A model generated the notes under the pieces. The model searched no databases. It was not told where the DNA came from and worked only from the letters and a program-made list of their open reading frames with translations. This document shows, piece after piece, positions 11,769 to 22,922 of a stretch of 64,000 nucleotides of DNA. Positions within the stretch are counted from its first letter, which is position 1. Each line of letters begins with the position of its first letter. The position numbers and the translations under genes were made by a program. Source of the stretch: Micrasema longulum. Lineage: Eukaryota; Arthropoda; Insecta; Trichoptera; Brachycentridae. Where the stretch lies: positions 124,001-188,000 of the forward strand of contig JAGVSM010004882.1 of assembly GCA_022494885.1 (NCBI GenBank), written 5' to 3'.

Positions 11769-11930
11769 ATGTTATTCAATCGATTTCTGAGGTTTGTGAT
11801 ACATTTCACGCATTTTTTTTAGAAATACGCGAGTGTTCTCCTAAGAAAGAGAAGAAAAAAGTAGATAAACTGTATTTATTACTCAAAAAGGCCAAATTTA
11901 GACTCACGACGGTGTACTGGGGGTGCGATA

Positions 11931-12720
11931 TTTATTTTGATTGGAAACGTATCCCGAGATTAAAACATCGCGGCATTGTTGATAAATCTAGTAGGTGTGT
12001 ATCGGATCGCTAACACTTTTACAATTACTGCCGCCATGAACCACCAAGAACGGCGGGATGACGGCGGGATGACGGCGGGAAGACGGCGATATCATCACGT
12101 AAGCCATTGAACATGTACGATTTTATGTACAGAGAACAAAAATGAATGATTCTCACTCCTGAAGTTTGAGAAATATTCTCTCTCGGGGTTTGTTGTACCC
12201 AATAAAACATTTATGCGCACTCGGCACGCAACACGGAGGTGGTGCGCACCGCACCTTCCATTCACGAAATTTACGGCGCGCATGCGCGTGGGAGGAGCAG
12301 CGAATCACCGCGAAATAACTGGGTTTCAAATAAGTTAACTGACACAACTAAATATTTTTAATTTATAATAGGCTATTTATTATCTCGCTCGTCCACGTAC
12401 CGCGGAAGAAACTATTGGTGTATTTTCGTAATATGTGCGTTCCAGCTCAGCACATGATAAAAGTTCCATGCAGTCGTAGTCTCTCCAATTTGTTGGATCA
12501 TGTTTATGTTTATTTCGAAAGGTAACTTATAAACAATTTCTTAGTATTCAATTATATAAATCAAATTGTCAAAACCGACCGTAGTTCTTCTGTGGGTAGG
12601 TTACAATGCATTTGGTGCATATTTTGGTTCACATATGGATCAACCCACAGAGGCAATATTTGTAAGGCAGTGAAATGGGTGTTTCGCTCTTTTGCTCTTG
12701 CCTATTTTTTTTAAACTTAC
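11931..12720. other. unassigned sequence with GC-rich patch and 11-bp tandem repeat
   Basis: Four ACGGCGGGATG-type units lie at about 12050-12087. The section to 12310 is unusually GC-rich, with GGCGCGCATGCGCG near 12275. Three overlapping minus-strand frames of 61-64 codons cover it in different phases with no recognisable protein. A regulatory or first-exon island is possible but unsupported. Confidence 0.45.
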
Positions 12721-12724
12721 GTTA

Positions 12725-13068
12725 TTTATTATTTATTTATTTACATACATAAGTTTATTGTACATTATTTGAGACCTAAGTCCCAACTCCATGGGACTAA
12801 AAGTCCTATGTTGAGATGGGATGAGCAATTAAATGACACACACATGAGTATATCACCACAAATATAGGATCAGAAACATAAAAAATAAAAAAACAACATT
12901 TTTATGGCACATCAATCTGGTAAACAGCAAACTCAAACATTCGGAAAATCATCAAGGAGTTTCGAACTCAAATCCCTCCCACTAAGGAAAATCCAGTCTT
13001 TAACTCCTTTCTTGAAAATAGTTTTTGTCCTTGCGAGCTTAATACGCTCTTCCAAAATATTGAACACT
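12725..13068 (-). mobile_element. LINE 3' end (ORF2 C-terminus plus 3'UTR)
   Basis: Minus strand: a frame ending at about 12940 reads FNILEERIKL, then TIFKKGVKDWIF, resembling the FNxLPxxI and FKxxLKxWL tail of CR1/Jockey-type ORF2. The 3'UTR contains GTTTCTGATCCTA, GGTGATATA, CTCAACATAGGACTTTTAG and TCCCATGGAGTTGGGACTTA, then an AATAAATAAATAA tail. The UTR is closely matched by the plus-strand copy at 18335-18515. Confidence 0.75.
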
Positions 13069-13121
13069 ACTTATCGCAATAAGCGTTGTATGTTATTACA
13101 TATACGCTTATTGCGATAAGT
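13069..13121. repeat. 17-bp perfect inverted repeat (hairpin)
   Basis: ACTTATCGCAATAAGCG at 13069-13085 is the exact inverse of 13105-13121, with a 19-base loop. With a 2-base bulge the stem extends outwards a few more pairs. It sits exactly at the 5' truncation of the neighbouring LINE. Confidence 0.9.
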
Positions 13122-16100
13122 GTTATATATGTATTAAACATTACAAGGTACTTAATTAATGTATTAAAGCTGAATTTCGAGATTTAAAAACTGCGTTATT
13201 ATGATAATTATTCAACATTAAAAATAAAAATTCACATACCTATGCATCGGTACACTAATTGCGAATACTGAATCTCATCAAAGGATATGGTAAGTTGTTT
13301 TAATAACAAAAACTCCCGGGGACGTTATTGTGACAAATGACAAGGCGATATCAGTCGCCGCATATTGGGGTGGCAGGATTTGATTATCCGGACACGTAAG
13401 TAAGTAAAAATAAATGCCTGTAGTTAAATAAACGGTAGGTACAAAAAGTTCACTAAATCAAAATAAAATAGTGTTTGTCTGTTGTAGTAAAAGGATACTA
13501 GAAACGCGAGCACAAAGTCAGGGTTTATTTTATTTATTAAAAAAACTGTCACAAAGTTATAGTGGTAAAGAAATATAGTTCTTTAACCAATTTGGCAGCA
13601 GCATGGAACGGATAAAGAAATACCATTTTTTTAAATTTTTTTTTTTTTAATCTTGAAATTTGGGACATATAAACATATTCTTATGTGTGCTCTGATAAAA
13701 GCAAATTCACATAAATTTTTAATAAGTTTTTTAACACATAATTCCCTTGTTAATTTGTTTAAAATATATGTAATCAACGATAAGGATGAAGCGTAGCGTT
13801 GTTATTGATGTTTAAATACAAAATTCCATCGTTGCGATGATATTACTTATTAATTGAAGTTATAGTTAATGTTGATGTAAGTTTATACTTTCTTTGTACC
13901 TACTTTGTAGTAGGTACATATTTATTGTTGTACCTGCGATAAAACTACCCAGTACCTAGTATAAACCTACCTACCCACGTAATAGTTCTAGATTTGAAAT
14001 TTTAACATTCTAGTAGTAGGTAGTGTAAAATGTGTGGAGGTTCTATCCAATATCAATTATTTTCATTCTATTTACCAAAGAAATGTGTTTTGCGTTAATT
14101 AACTGGGCACAAAAAAATCTGGAAGTGATAGCGAGCTGCCGAGTCGCACCAAAGCACACATTCTACGCGATTAGCCCACCGAATAGTACTTCTGGCTCTC
14201 CACAAAAAAATAATAATTGCTTTTCATAATTTGATTAGCTTAGTTGATGGATTGACTGCTTTTTTACACGGTGGTCAGCTTTGCGTGTTCGGAGCGTGAG
14301 TATTAATACGTGAAGGTTGACGGTTAAGTGCTTCGCGCAGTATGTGATTGTTTACATCGTTTTGCGCTAAAATATCTGACCATTAATTAGCGGCTTCGAG
14401 GATGGGGGCAGTGCGATGGAACGGACTATACAGTAGTGGAAAAAAACAACAGTTACCAAAATTTTAATTGGCATTTTAATTAACTCTTATCAGCCTTAAT
14501 TACATATTTTAAAGGCAATAGCCACAAACTATATGCCTTCAACTAACTTCCAATTTTCTAGAAAATAGGACCGTATTCTTACTGTAATTTGACAGGTAAA
14601 AATCTTGCGACCGCGTAAAAATTACGCAGAATAAACAATTACTGTTTGTAAAATGTTATGCTGATGATTTATTAGTTTCGAAGTGAGCAAGTGAGTCAAT
14701 GTACTACTCGTCAAATCAAACGTAAGTTAAAATATACTATAATAAATATTGAAAGCTTAACTTTGCGGTCAAACATTTCAATCGATGATTGTAAATATTT
14801 GTACGCAACCACTTACTGGAAAGCCTAACATTTATTCTAAGGGTTTGCCTTGATTTCAACTTACTCTTTTCCCAGAAAATTAGATTATCCACGCTTTTAA
14901 TCATTCGTGCTAGGTTCTCGACTGGCTTAAAATGAATAAAAAAAAACGGTTTTACTATTTTACCATAGACGATGTAAGAATAAAATAATATTTTTTGAAA
15001 ATAAATTTGAAGTTCATGATAATAAACGAAAAATTATATTTCCCCTCATGAAAGTGAACCGTTTCTTATAAATTCGTTTGAAATAATTAAAATTCAATAT
15101 TGTAATGTGTACACAGGTACACCAAAGTAGACTCACTGGCCCCCTTGGCCGGGAATTGTGCAAAGTAGGGAAATGCATTAAAAAAAAGTAACTTCGCCAA
15201 AGAAATTTGTCAGAGAGTGCTGAGGTGGTTTAATACACACGGCACCGGCGCGGCGGGGAGATTGTCGTTGCATTGCCCTGGTGTGAAGAGTTAAAAAAAA
15301 TCTTAGTAGATTCTGAATAAGAAAAGTTATCAAATGTCGTTATTATATGTCATTCTCTCTATCTTCGTCATCCCTCGTTGGTACATAGGGAGCTTAGTTA
15401 GTTGTTCTGTTAAAGTATTTTTGAATATTTAATCTTATTTATTTTGTTATCTACCCTTTTCAGGAAACAAAAATAGATAATTGGTCCTTCGTTCCTACAA
15501 AGTTAGATTTCAGACAAAGTCGATTTGTATGTGTATATTTTCCATGTACTTACGAAAAATCATGTCACCACCTTAGCTCATTTCTAGTTTCAGTTTAAGT
15601 ATATTTTTATTTTAAAGTTTAAAAACATGTGTAGATTTTGAATGTCATTAATAAAGGTCATTTAAAAAGAGTACAAATAAAGCTTAGTGTTTGTACGAGC
15701 TTCATCCTTACTAGAACATCATCAAGGTTCCAAAAAATTAATTAAATTAATATTTTAATAACCCACTAAAGTCCAGAATGGTAAAATCCGTTTGGACAAA
15801 CTCAAAATATTATGTTTTATCAAATAAATTTTCATTCACTACTATGTGTTTTTATTACATATTTAAAATATACTAAGCCCGAACATTTTTTCTTAATTGT
15901 GATACCTATAGTACATTTCTAGAAAGGACTTGTATGAGTTTTGGTAGTACCTAGTATTTAAAAAAAAAAATATATATATATAATGAAATAAATAATTCCG
16001 TAAGATTCTGCGATTTCATTGGTTTCCCTTCAAAAATCTAACTAGAATTAGGTAATATAATGTACATATTATCTCAAAAATAGCGATTACGTAGAATAGG

Positions 16101-16305
16101 GATTATAGCGCAAAATATTTTTCCTGGGCTACTATTAAACACTTATTTTTTTATTGCCCCGCATACCTGTGTGTTTTATTTATTTGAACTTATAATTAAA
16201 TACATGTGATTATTAATAATGAATTAATTCTCAATTCAAACTATTATCATTATGCTTCCATAAAATAAAAGTAAAATAAATATAACTAACTTATGTTAGT
16301 AAATA
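13122..16305. other. unassigned AT-rich sequence
   Basis: Over 3 kb without a recognisable gene or repeat family. Small features only: TAGGTA-type words at 13900-14020, a GC-richer segment at 15135-15280, and (TA)n at 15968-15982. A 65-codon plus frame (14032-14229) has no known motif. Confidence 0.5.
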
Positions 16306-16307
16306 TA

Positions 16308-16720
16308 AGTATACAACCACTTACCGACTTTTTGAGTCTACCGGTTTTGAGACGTACCCGTCTCTTTGTCAGGACACTCACTATACAAATATGCAAATAC
16401 TAAAATACTAAAATAATAATATTCAAATACTAAAATACACCTCCACCTTCCCATCACCGTAGTATATGTCTAAAGTATTTCCAAAAAACACATGCAGATT
16501 TATAGAGATGCGAACACTATGTCTAAACATGCAGAAAGCGTAGTCAATTTTAAAAAAACAAATCTTTTATTGAATTGGTAGGGAGTTGAGAGGGAGGGGG
16601 GGTTGCGGTGGGGTCACCCAAATGGTTAATTTTTAATTAAAAAAGAGGACTGTACTGAAAAGTTATTTGAAAGTGCAGTGAGTGTCCTGACGAAGAGAAA
16701 GTGTTTGTATGTACTATCAA
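16308..16720 (-). mobile_element. Fam-E repeat (copy 1)
   Basis: Minus strand 16395-16308 carries the conserved tail TGTCCTGAC, GAGAC-loop-GTCTC, ACCGG, GTCGGTAAGTGGTTG found in two other copies. The section 16436-16530 also matches 28338-28445 (blocks ACCGTAGT, TATTT, ATGC..AACA, ATGTCTAAACATGC). An inverted GTGAGTGTCCTGACGAAG at 16679-16695 gives the element inverted ends. G8 and G12 of the ribozyme-like core are changed here (CTGACAA, AAAA). No coding. Confidence 0.7.
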
Positions 16721-18334
16721 TAAATATAATTATCCTAGAAAATATTAATGCCGCTTTGCTTCCTGAGACGCGCGGTAGAATATAATCAGATAATTGATTG
16801 TATTCTACTTAGAAATATTAGTCCAATAAAAATTATTTATCCAACTGGATTACGTTACTTTTTAACAGAATCAGTGATAGCAATTATCAATAAGTTGATG
16901 TTTGGGTACTAAGATATTATTGATCTTTTATTTGTAAAATCTTACACCTGGGCTAAAATACAAAATAATAAATTTACGATAATTCTTCATGTCAGGCGTT
17001 TGCGCACAGCTTCATAAAATGTGACGATTTAAGATTCCAATAAGAACCTATCTGTGTACACATACATAGCACAACACACTCGTAGTAGGTATTATGTGGG
17101 TCGGTATGAAGGTAGATGTGAGTATCGTGAATGTGTGTGCGTAGAAACTAGATACAACTAACTTGTCCTATTGCCAACATAACTACCTACTTACAAAAAA
17201 TATTTATATCGTTGACATATTCCATGGTCACATAATGGCTTTTATGCATTAAAAATATAGTTAGAAAAATGTCGATATCGATATATAATACCTACGTCGG
17301 TATTTACTTGGCTCGCGTAGATTGTAGACAAAGGTTCCTCAAACTTCTGTACACTATCTAAAGATAACGAGTAAATTTTTGTAACGTGAAAGGGATATGG
17401 CATTGAATGTAACTGGCAATAATTTATTATACTTGTATATGTAAATGATCATCAGTATTTATAAGAAATTATTTTTTCGACTTCAATTTCAGTCCAGATT
17501 AGAATCACATATTGATAAATCGTATTTTTATTTTCTGTAGGCGGTTTGATCAACTTAGAGCTGAAAGACCCAAAAAAACAATAATTATTCTGTCTAATTA
17601 ATTTATTGAATGAATCATACGTTCTCAGTATTTCCCGGATAAAATAAAGATTGGCGTTTCAATTATTGTGTAATTCACATAAATATCAGTATCTTTGGCT
17701 CTTTACACGTTAGATGATGTGTGATTTTTTAAATATTTTTAGACATCAAAGTAAAAGTAGTCTAAAAAGTTGCATTTTGGATCACATGGAACGTAAAAAT
17801 TATTTAAAAATATATTCCTACAACTTTTGGCCCGCAACCGAGGTTTGAAATTTATTACAGAATGAACATTTTGTTAATTATCTATATTGATAAAATTATT
17901 TTTTTGTTAATAAAGATATAACTTAATCACATTACAAATTCGAACAGGTTTTATAACTACCAAAATGCAAAAAGTTTACCCTCCGCGGAACTGATTCCAT
18001 TGAGCGCCTGGCTAATATTGACAAAAACAATGGCTCATTAAAACAATGCTACCCATTTACCACAAAAAAAAGTGCAGCTCACGTCCTAAGATGCTAATTA
18101 AATAAGGTTTGATGCACATTATAAATTGGACTGATCCTTACTTAAATACGAAATGACAGCCGGCTTAGGGTAAAAAATTGACTTTTCCGAAAACTTCAAG
18201 TTCTGGTTGAGGACCAAAAGTAGAATGAAATATTTTCAAAAATATTTTTTGTATTTCGAGTAATCCAAAAAGCAACTTTTTAAACACCTTTCATTTCGAA
18301 ATTTGGCCAACCTTAATACTCGTGTTTTTTAATA
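16721..18334. other. unassigned AT-rich sequence
   Basis: No recognisable gene or repeat family. Confidence 0.5.
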
Positions 18335-18515
18335 GATGAAGATGATTATCATGTTTCTGATCCTACATAAAATTTATGGTGATATATTCACATGTCTGCG
18401 TTGACTAATTTCTCGTTCCAACTCAGCGCAGGACTTTCAGTCCAATGGAGTTGGGACTTATGTCTCAACAAATGTGTAATAAACTGTTTACAAGTAAATA
18501 AATAAAATATGAATT
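18335..18515 (+). mobile_element. LINE 3'UTR tail, same family as 12725-13068
   Basis: Shares GTTTCTGATCCTA, GGTGATATATTCACATG, AACTCAGCGCAGGACTTTCA, GTCCAATGGAGTTGGGACTT, GTCTCAA and TGTAATAAACT with the reverse complement of the 12.7-kb copy. It ends in AAATAAATAAA. Only the UTR survives. Confidence 0.8.
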
Positions 18516-18599
18516 TTACTAATCAAATAAGTAGGTACAATATACATGTTGAGAAGCGGCAATCTAGCAGAGAAAATGTATTAAGTTAGAATATAGGCA

Positions 18600-18824
18600 T
18601 TGGACAAGTTCGAGTTGAAGCTATTAGTGTTGTTTATATGTCTAGCGCTGCGGAGACAGGGAATCTTTGATTCCACTTTTACAGATTACTCCCATGATAA
18701 AGGAAACTTGATCAGTTGGATTCTGACGTTATGTGAGATATTTATGTGCTTTATGGTCATTCGTAGTCAGGTGTTGCATGTAGAAAGCGAACTGAAGAGA
18801 AAAACTAATAACAGGTCCGACTGA
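18600..18824 (+). other. 74-codon open frame of unknown nature
   Basis: Begins with TTG; the first ATG lies further in. It contains hydrophobic stretches near residues 8-17 and 39-54 and a basic C-terminus. I do not recognise it. Base composition is like the flanks, and there is no promoter, intron or homologue evidence. It is probably chance. Confidence 0.15.
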
Positions 18825-18884
18825 GTCGGCATTAAGTAAGACTTTTTTTTTCTGTTCATCTAAGACTGAAATTTCAAAATAAAT

Positions 18885-19120
18885 CTGCCCTCCTCGTGGT
18901 GTAATGGTCAGCGCGTTTGCCTACCATGCAAGAGGTTTTGGGTTCGATTCCGACATGGTTGACATGAAATATTTATTTAAAAAGGTGTTTTCACACTATA
19001 ATATGTCATAGGCCGTGGACTGGTACCCGAAGTGTAAGACTGATGTAACAAAAATGATCAAGATACGTTGCAATTGGTGTATCAGTTTTCTATGCACCAT
19101 TGGGTGCGGAAAGGGAATAG
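18885..19120 (+). mobile_element. SINE-1 without leader, near complete
   Basis: Head CCTCCTCGTGGTGTAATGG (A box TGGTGTAATGG), CTACCATGCAAGAGG, B box GGTTCGATTCC, body with GAAATATTTATTTAAAAAGG, ACCCGAAG, ATGATCAAGATACG, GTGCGGAAAGGGAATA. Very close to the TSD-defined copy at 10450-10706. Confidence 0.9.
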
Positions 19121-19421
19121 AGAAAATGCAGAATTCAATGCTTAACATTTAAAATTTACAATAATACATAGAACACTGCATTGGTGCACAAACTGAAGAT
19201 TATCTAAATTATTAATTTGATTAATTAAGCAAGGTTTCTTAGCCTCAGATTCTGCCAATTCAGGGAATATACCTGACACTTGGCTATATCAAAATCTCTG
19301 CAGACAAATAAAGAAGAAAACGCCTAGATCATTTTCGAAAAATTCCCTTTCTTCGCCGACATAATATCTCGATTCCCATCAAATTGTTACTTTACGTAAG
19401 GAAACCAAAAAAAAACCCAAA

Positions 19422-19752
19422 TCAACAATATTTTGAGTATGTCAAAATATTTACTGACCAGTCTGTATTCCATTCCCTAGGGGATTAAAATTTATTGTAA
19501 CTAAGAGGAAAACATCGTTGAGAAGGATATATGGAAGTATAGGTATTTTCAGAACGTAAGACTTGAAGGCATTGCCTAGAAGGTTAAAAAAATCAGCTAG
19601 ATAAATCTCAACCACATCGATTAAGGTTTCAGCACTTTTCAAATGTCAACAGATGGAAGAGTTAGAGAAATACAGAGGTTCGACATACGCAGAATGGCAA
19701 ATGTGACACCATGTGTAAAGTGATCCACAAAAATATTTTCCCTCTCGGTAGC
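19422..19752 (+). mobile_element. Fam-A, foldback form
   Basis: Starts in the forward orientation (CAACAATATTTTGAGTATGT ... CCCTAGGGGATT ... TAACTAAGAGGAAAAC), then switches near 19560 to the inverse strand (GGCATTGCCTAGAAGG, GGTTTCAGC, CAACAGATGGAAGAGTTAG, GCAGAATGGCAAATGTGACA, TTTTCCCTCTCGG). The two halves are inversely oriented pieces of the same consensus. Confidence 0.8.
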
Positions 19753-19756
19753 AGTA

Positions 19757-20005
19757 GGCGAATGTTTTTGACTCTATCGCAACTCTAGGGTATAAATCCT
19801 GAAAAATAAATTAAGGAAGATGAGTCCGCCTCGTAGTGTAGTAGTTGACGAGTTTGACTACCATGCTTGAGGTCCTGGGTTTGATTTCTGGCAGGATAGA
19901 CGTGAGATATTGGGTTTACAGGTAGTTTTAAGCAGCATTATTTCATTGTACTTGGTCTGGTATTTGTGGCGAAAGACTGATAATCACACCTTACAAATAC
20001 TGTTT
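19757..20005 (+). mobile_element. SINE-1 with 5' leader (partial)
   Basis: Leader piece GTTTTTGACT..CTCTAGGGTATAAATCCTGAAAAA, then head CCGCCTCGTAGTGTAGTAG, CTACCATGCTTGAGGTC, B box GGGTTTGATTTC, then the first part of the body (GAGATATT, CATTATTTCATTG, CTGGTA). It starts within 5 bases of the Fam-A copy. Confidence 0.75.
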
Positions 20006-20989
20006 TTTACACATACTGAAAATCTATCACAAGATTCTATCACTGGTTGATTACGAAGCACTAGTGACGTCATTTAAAGTAATTTGTTTTTGTATTTTTT
20101 TTCTTACATTTAAGAGAAACTTCGCCGTACAAATAAATGCTTTAATTTTTACCGCGTGTCAGAAAACATTTTTTATGTCCAATTTCCCGTAGCACTGATC
20201 TTTCTTATTTACTTGTAAAAGACAAAATTACTACAATGGTCATTTTTTTTTTTTAACAAATTCACGAACAATGTTCAATTTAAACAAATCATACAACGAA
20301 AAACAATAATAATACAGTAACAAATAATAGAAGCAATATAACAAAGAAAAGCAAAGACAAGTTAATACATTAGACAGGCATTATAGAATCCAGGTTTATT
20401 CTACAAATATACAGGTTAGGTTAGTGTTCAATTTCAGTGCGCTATGCGCCACTGGGAGCGGATCGAGAGATGGTGATTATAATCTATCAAAATAAAAACA
20501 AAATATCGGTGATGTTTAATATTGAATAAATAATATTCCAATGCAATTCCAAGTTTCCATAATTTGAGAAAATGTAGTGAAAATTTTCTACGTCATGTTT
20601 CAACCCCCGCGTGCTGCTTTCCCCTCCATGCACATTGCCTTTCTCCACCTCGCCCCCGTAAAGGCACTGCTCGAGATTTTAGTTCAGCAGGGCCTGGCAA
20701 AAACTGATCTTGGAATCGCCCATAGAAAATATTCTCGTCACGTATGTTTCGGGAGAAATTACGCCAGTCGATTCCTTTCCGTTTCCCCTAACCCCGCACC
20801 AATCCCTACAGCTCCCACCCCGCCAGCGTTCGTTCGTCTCTGCACAAAGAAAAGTTTAAGATGCAGACTACGGCGAGAATGATCAATAGTGAAAAAATAG
20901 AAGTCTTTAATAAGGATGTCTGTGTCAATAGATAAATACAGTTTTGTAGGTAAAATATAACCATTGTCTCGGACGAGTGTTTCAGACTC
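20006..20989. other. unassigned sequence with a GC-rich patch
   Basis: Region 20590-20880 is clearly GC-richer and C-rich on the plus strand. It carries a 101-codon plus frame (20577-20882, starting at a non-ATG codon) ending in a Pro/Arg-rich stretch. I recognise no domain. It could be an exon, a promoter island or chance. Confidence 0.35.
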
Positions 20990-21375
20990 GATGGCAACTC
21001 ATTTCAACAGTAGTAGCCGCTCGATTGTGGAATAATCTACCCACTAATGTTAGAGACGCCCCTTCTTTATTAACTTTTAAGTGAAGATTGAAATGTCACT
21101 ATCTAAATATTTAAATTGTTCCTTTATCCTTCTTCTTTCCTTCCCATCCCCTCTCCTCTCTTCATAGTATAGTGTTAATTTTTTTTTAAATATATTTATT
21201 TTTCTTAATCTTTGCTATTAATTTTTATATAAAATTGTAAGATTCAATGTACATGTATTTATAATTTTCTTAAACTGAACGGTTTGGGTAGGTAGGAAGA
21301 AATTGCCTTAAGGCAATATGCCCGCCCTTATATGTATATTTATTGTATATGTATATAAAGTGTCAAATAAATAAA
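20990..21375 (+). mobile_element. LINE 3' end (ORF2 C-terminus plus 3'UTR)
   Basis: At about 20998-21085 one frame reads VVAARLWNNLPTNVRDAPSL and then LLTFK, stop, RLKCHYL. This is the LWNxLPxxVRxAxSxxxFKxxLKxxL ending of CR1/Jockey-type LINE ORF2, with one internal stop. The 3'UTR contains a short hairpin word GCCTTAAGGC before ATATGCCCGCCC and ends AAATAAATAAACT. The reverse transcriptase domain is missing. Confidence 0.85.
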
Positions 21376-21379
21376 CTCA

Positions 21380-21445
21380 CCATAATCCTGAAAAAGGAAA
21401 CCAAGTGGAGATAAGTCCGCCGTCAAGTTGAAGTAGTCTCTAAAT
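21380..21445 (+). mobile_element. SINE-1 leader-head junction fragment
   Basis: ATAATCCTGAAAAAGGAAAC then AAGTCCGCCGTC: the last ~30 bp of the leader and the first bases of the head. It abuts the LINE tail directly. Confidence 0.55.
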
Positions 21446-21770
21446 TGTTGTAGCCCAGCATACCTCTCAGAAACTCGACAGTAGAAGATCACGCCATTTC
21501 ACCGTAGGTGTAGACAGAGCAGATATACCACTACACATTTTTAACCTGACACACATTCCTAGCTTTTCCACATTCGTACATCTTGTCATGCGTGCCCTTC
21601 TGTTGCGTCAGCTTTTAACACGACCAGACATAAGATTTTGGTTTATCTGATCATGCCACGTCTTCTCTGGTCGTCCTCATTCTACGTTACCGTTCATTCT
21701 TGCCATATATAAATAATACATCTTATAACCATTATTTTGTCGTCCATTCATTCTACATGACCAAATCATA
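21446..21770. other. unassigned sequence
   Basis: No recognisable gene or repeat. Richer in C/T than most of the window. Confidence 0.4.
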
Positions 21771-21777
21771 TTATTTG

Positions 21778-22131
21778 GACATAATCAAACATTGTTGAAT
21801 TACTACCTGGTAAAAGAAGAAGTATAAAAAATGGGAAATTGTTTTCAGGCGTTGCCTAGTAGGTGATTTGGCTCACCCGCGTGATAAAGATTTCAGCTCT
21901 TTTACTTCACAAAAGTCAGCTGATGGAAGAGTAGAGGAAATGTGGATGTTAAAACATGGGCAGGATGGTGAATGTAACACAGTGTGTAAAGTGGCCACTT
22001 AAACCAGCCAATGACAGGTCATTCTCAAAAACATTTTCCCTCTGTTGAAATAAATTTAAATATGAACAACTCCCTAAGGAGGAAATCCAGCCAGTCTGCA
22101 AGCATTTGGACATAATCAAATATTGTTGAAT
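21778..22131 (-). mobile_element. Fam-A, unit flanked by direct copies of its own end
   Basis: Carries almost the whole consensus on the minus strand. GGACATAATCAAAYATTGTT followed by GAAT occurs at both ends (21778-21801 and 22108-22131). An internal deletion of about 35 bp has removed the AAGCCCTGTAAATGCCTAGA section. Confidence 0.85.
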
Positions 22132-22275
22132 GAATTTCGTTTTTGAAACGAAAACACCTTTATAAAATATTTTATATCAAATTAATTGAAACTGAGATTT
22201 TATGAACGGTAGGCAACTGGCAGACCACTAAATCATGAGGGTGAAAATTTGTATTTACTGAAATTAAAAATAAAG

Positions 22276-22536
22276 TTACTCCCACCTCGTTGTCAAATAG
22301 TCAGCGTATTGGCCTACCATGCAAGTGGTCTCGGTTTCAATTACCGACATAGTAAACATGAAATATTTATTTATATATTGTGTTTTACACTATAATATTT
22401 TATGGTGCCAGGGCTGGTACCTGAACCTTAAGACTGATAATATTACCTCCATGTTACAAAAATGATCAAGATACGCTGTGGTTAGAGTACCAACGCAGTG
22501 CCCCGTGCATCATTAGATGTGCGGAAAGGGAATACT
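22276..22536 (+). mobile_element. SINE-1 without leader
   Basis: Head CCCACCTCGTTGTCAAATAG with a damaged A box, CTACCATGCAAGTGGTC, B box GGTTTCAATTACC, body GAAATATTTATTTATA, TGGTACCTGAACC, ATGATCAAGATACGC, and GTGCGGAAAGGGAATA end. Confidence 0.85.
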
Positions 22537-22682
22537 GAAATAAAACATTAAGTCTTATCGTCGAGTCAAAATTTTAATATGATATGAATGAACCTTTGCC
22601 TAATTTATTACTTTACAATTATATTAAAATTTACTAAAAAAAAATTTTTTAATGTGTATTAATTTAATCTCCTTTTGGATAT

Positions 22683-22835
22683 TTGAATCGGGTTGTGGTC
22701 CCGTGGCTAGTATTGCGGACTTACCGATCAGAGGTCTGAGGTTCGAATCCCACTCTACCCCAACTCGATTTCCATTTTTTAATAGTGAATTATTTACAAC
22801 TCGTTGAAAATGGCCACCAAAATTAAAATATTTGG
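22683..22835 (+). mobile_element. SINE-2
   Basis: GAATCGGGTTGTGGTCCCG head, B box GGTTCGAATCCC, CACTCTACCCCAACTCGATT, TAATAGTGAATTATTTAC, GAAAATGGCC, AATATTTGG. Its expected tail is cut off where Fam-A sequence begins. Confidence 0.88.
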
Positions 22836-22922
22836 TCATAAGCCCTGTAAATGCCTAGACGTCCATATTCCCTTCTCAACAATGTTTTCTCTCTTTTGAA
22901 ATAAATTTAAATGTAAATGTAT
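22836..22922 (-). mobile_element. Fam-A fragment fused to SINE-2 tail
   Basis: TCATAAGCCCTGTAAATGCC, then CTAGACGTCCATATTCCC, CTCAACAATGTTTTCTCTC, GAAATAAATTTAAATG. Starts abruptly inside the Fam-A consensus, with no gap from SINE-2. Confidence 0.8.

Larger units (their letters stand above)
11355..11928. mobile_element. TIR element (MITE-like), TA-flanked, carrying a nested SINE-2
   Basis: Ends are inverted copies: TCGCACCCCCgaaAGTACAC on the left and, reverse-complemented, TCGCACCCCCAGTACAC on the right, about 30 bp in all with a 3-base gap. TA dinucleotides flank both ends (11353-11354 and 11929-11930), as expected for Tc1/mariner-type insertion. Removing the nested SINE-2 leaves about 385 bp with no transposase, so it is non-autonomous. 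The superfamily is inferred only from the TA. Confidence 0.75.

Noticed and set aside
18885..18960. Possible tRNA-Gly gene
   Set aside because: Same reason: head of a multi-copy SINE with a constant body and tail.
20410..20425. Insect telomere repeat TTAGG
   Set aside because: Only about two units (AGGTTAGGTTAG); no array.
20577..20882. 101-codon plus frame as a gene
   Set aside because: Non-ATG start and no recognised domain. Kept only as a GC-rich patch.
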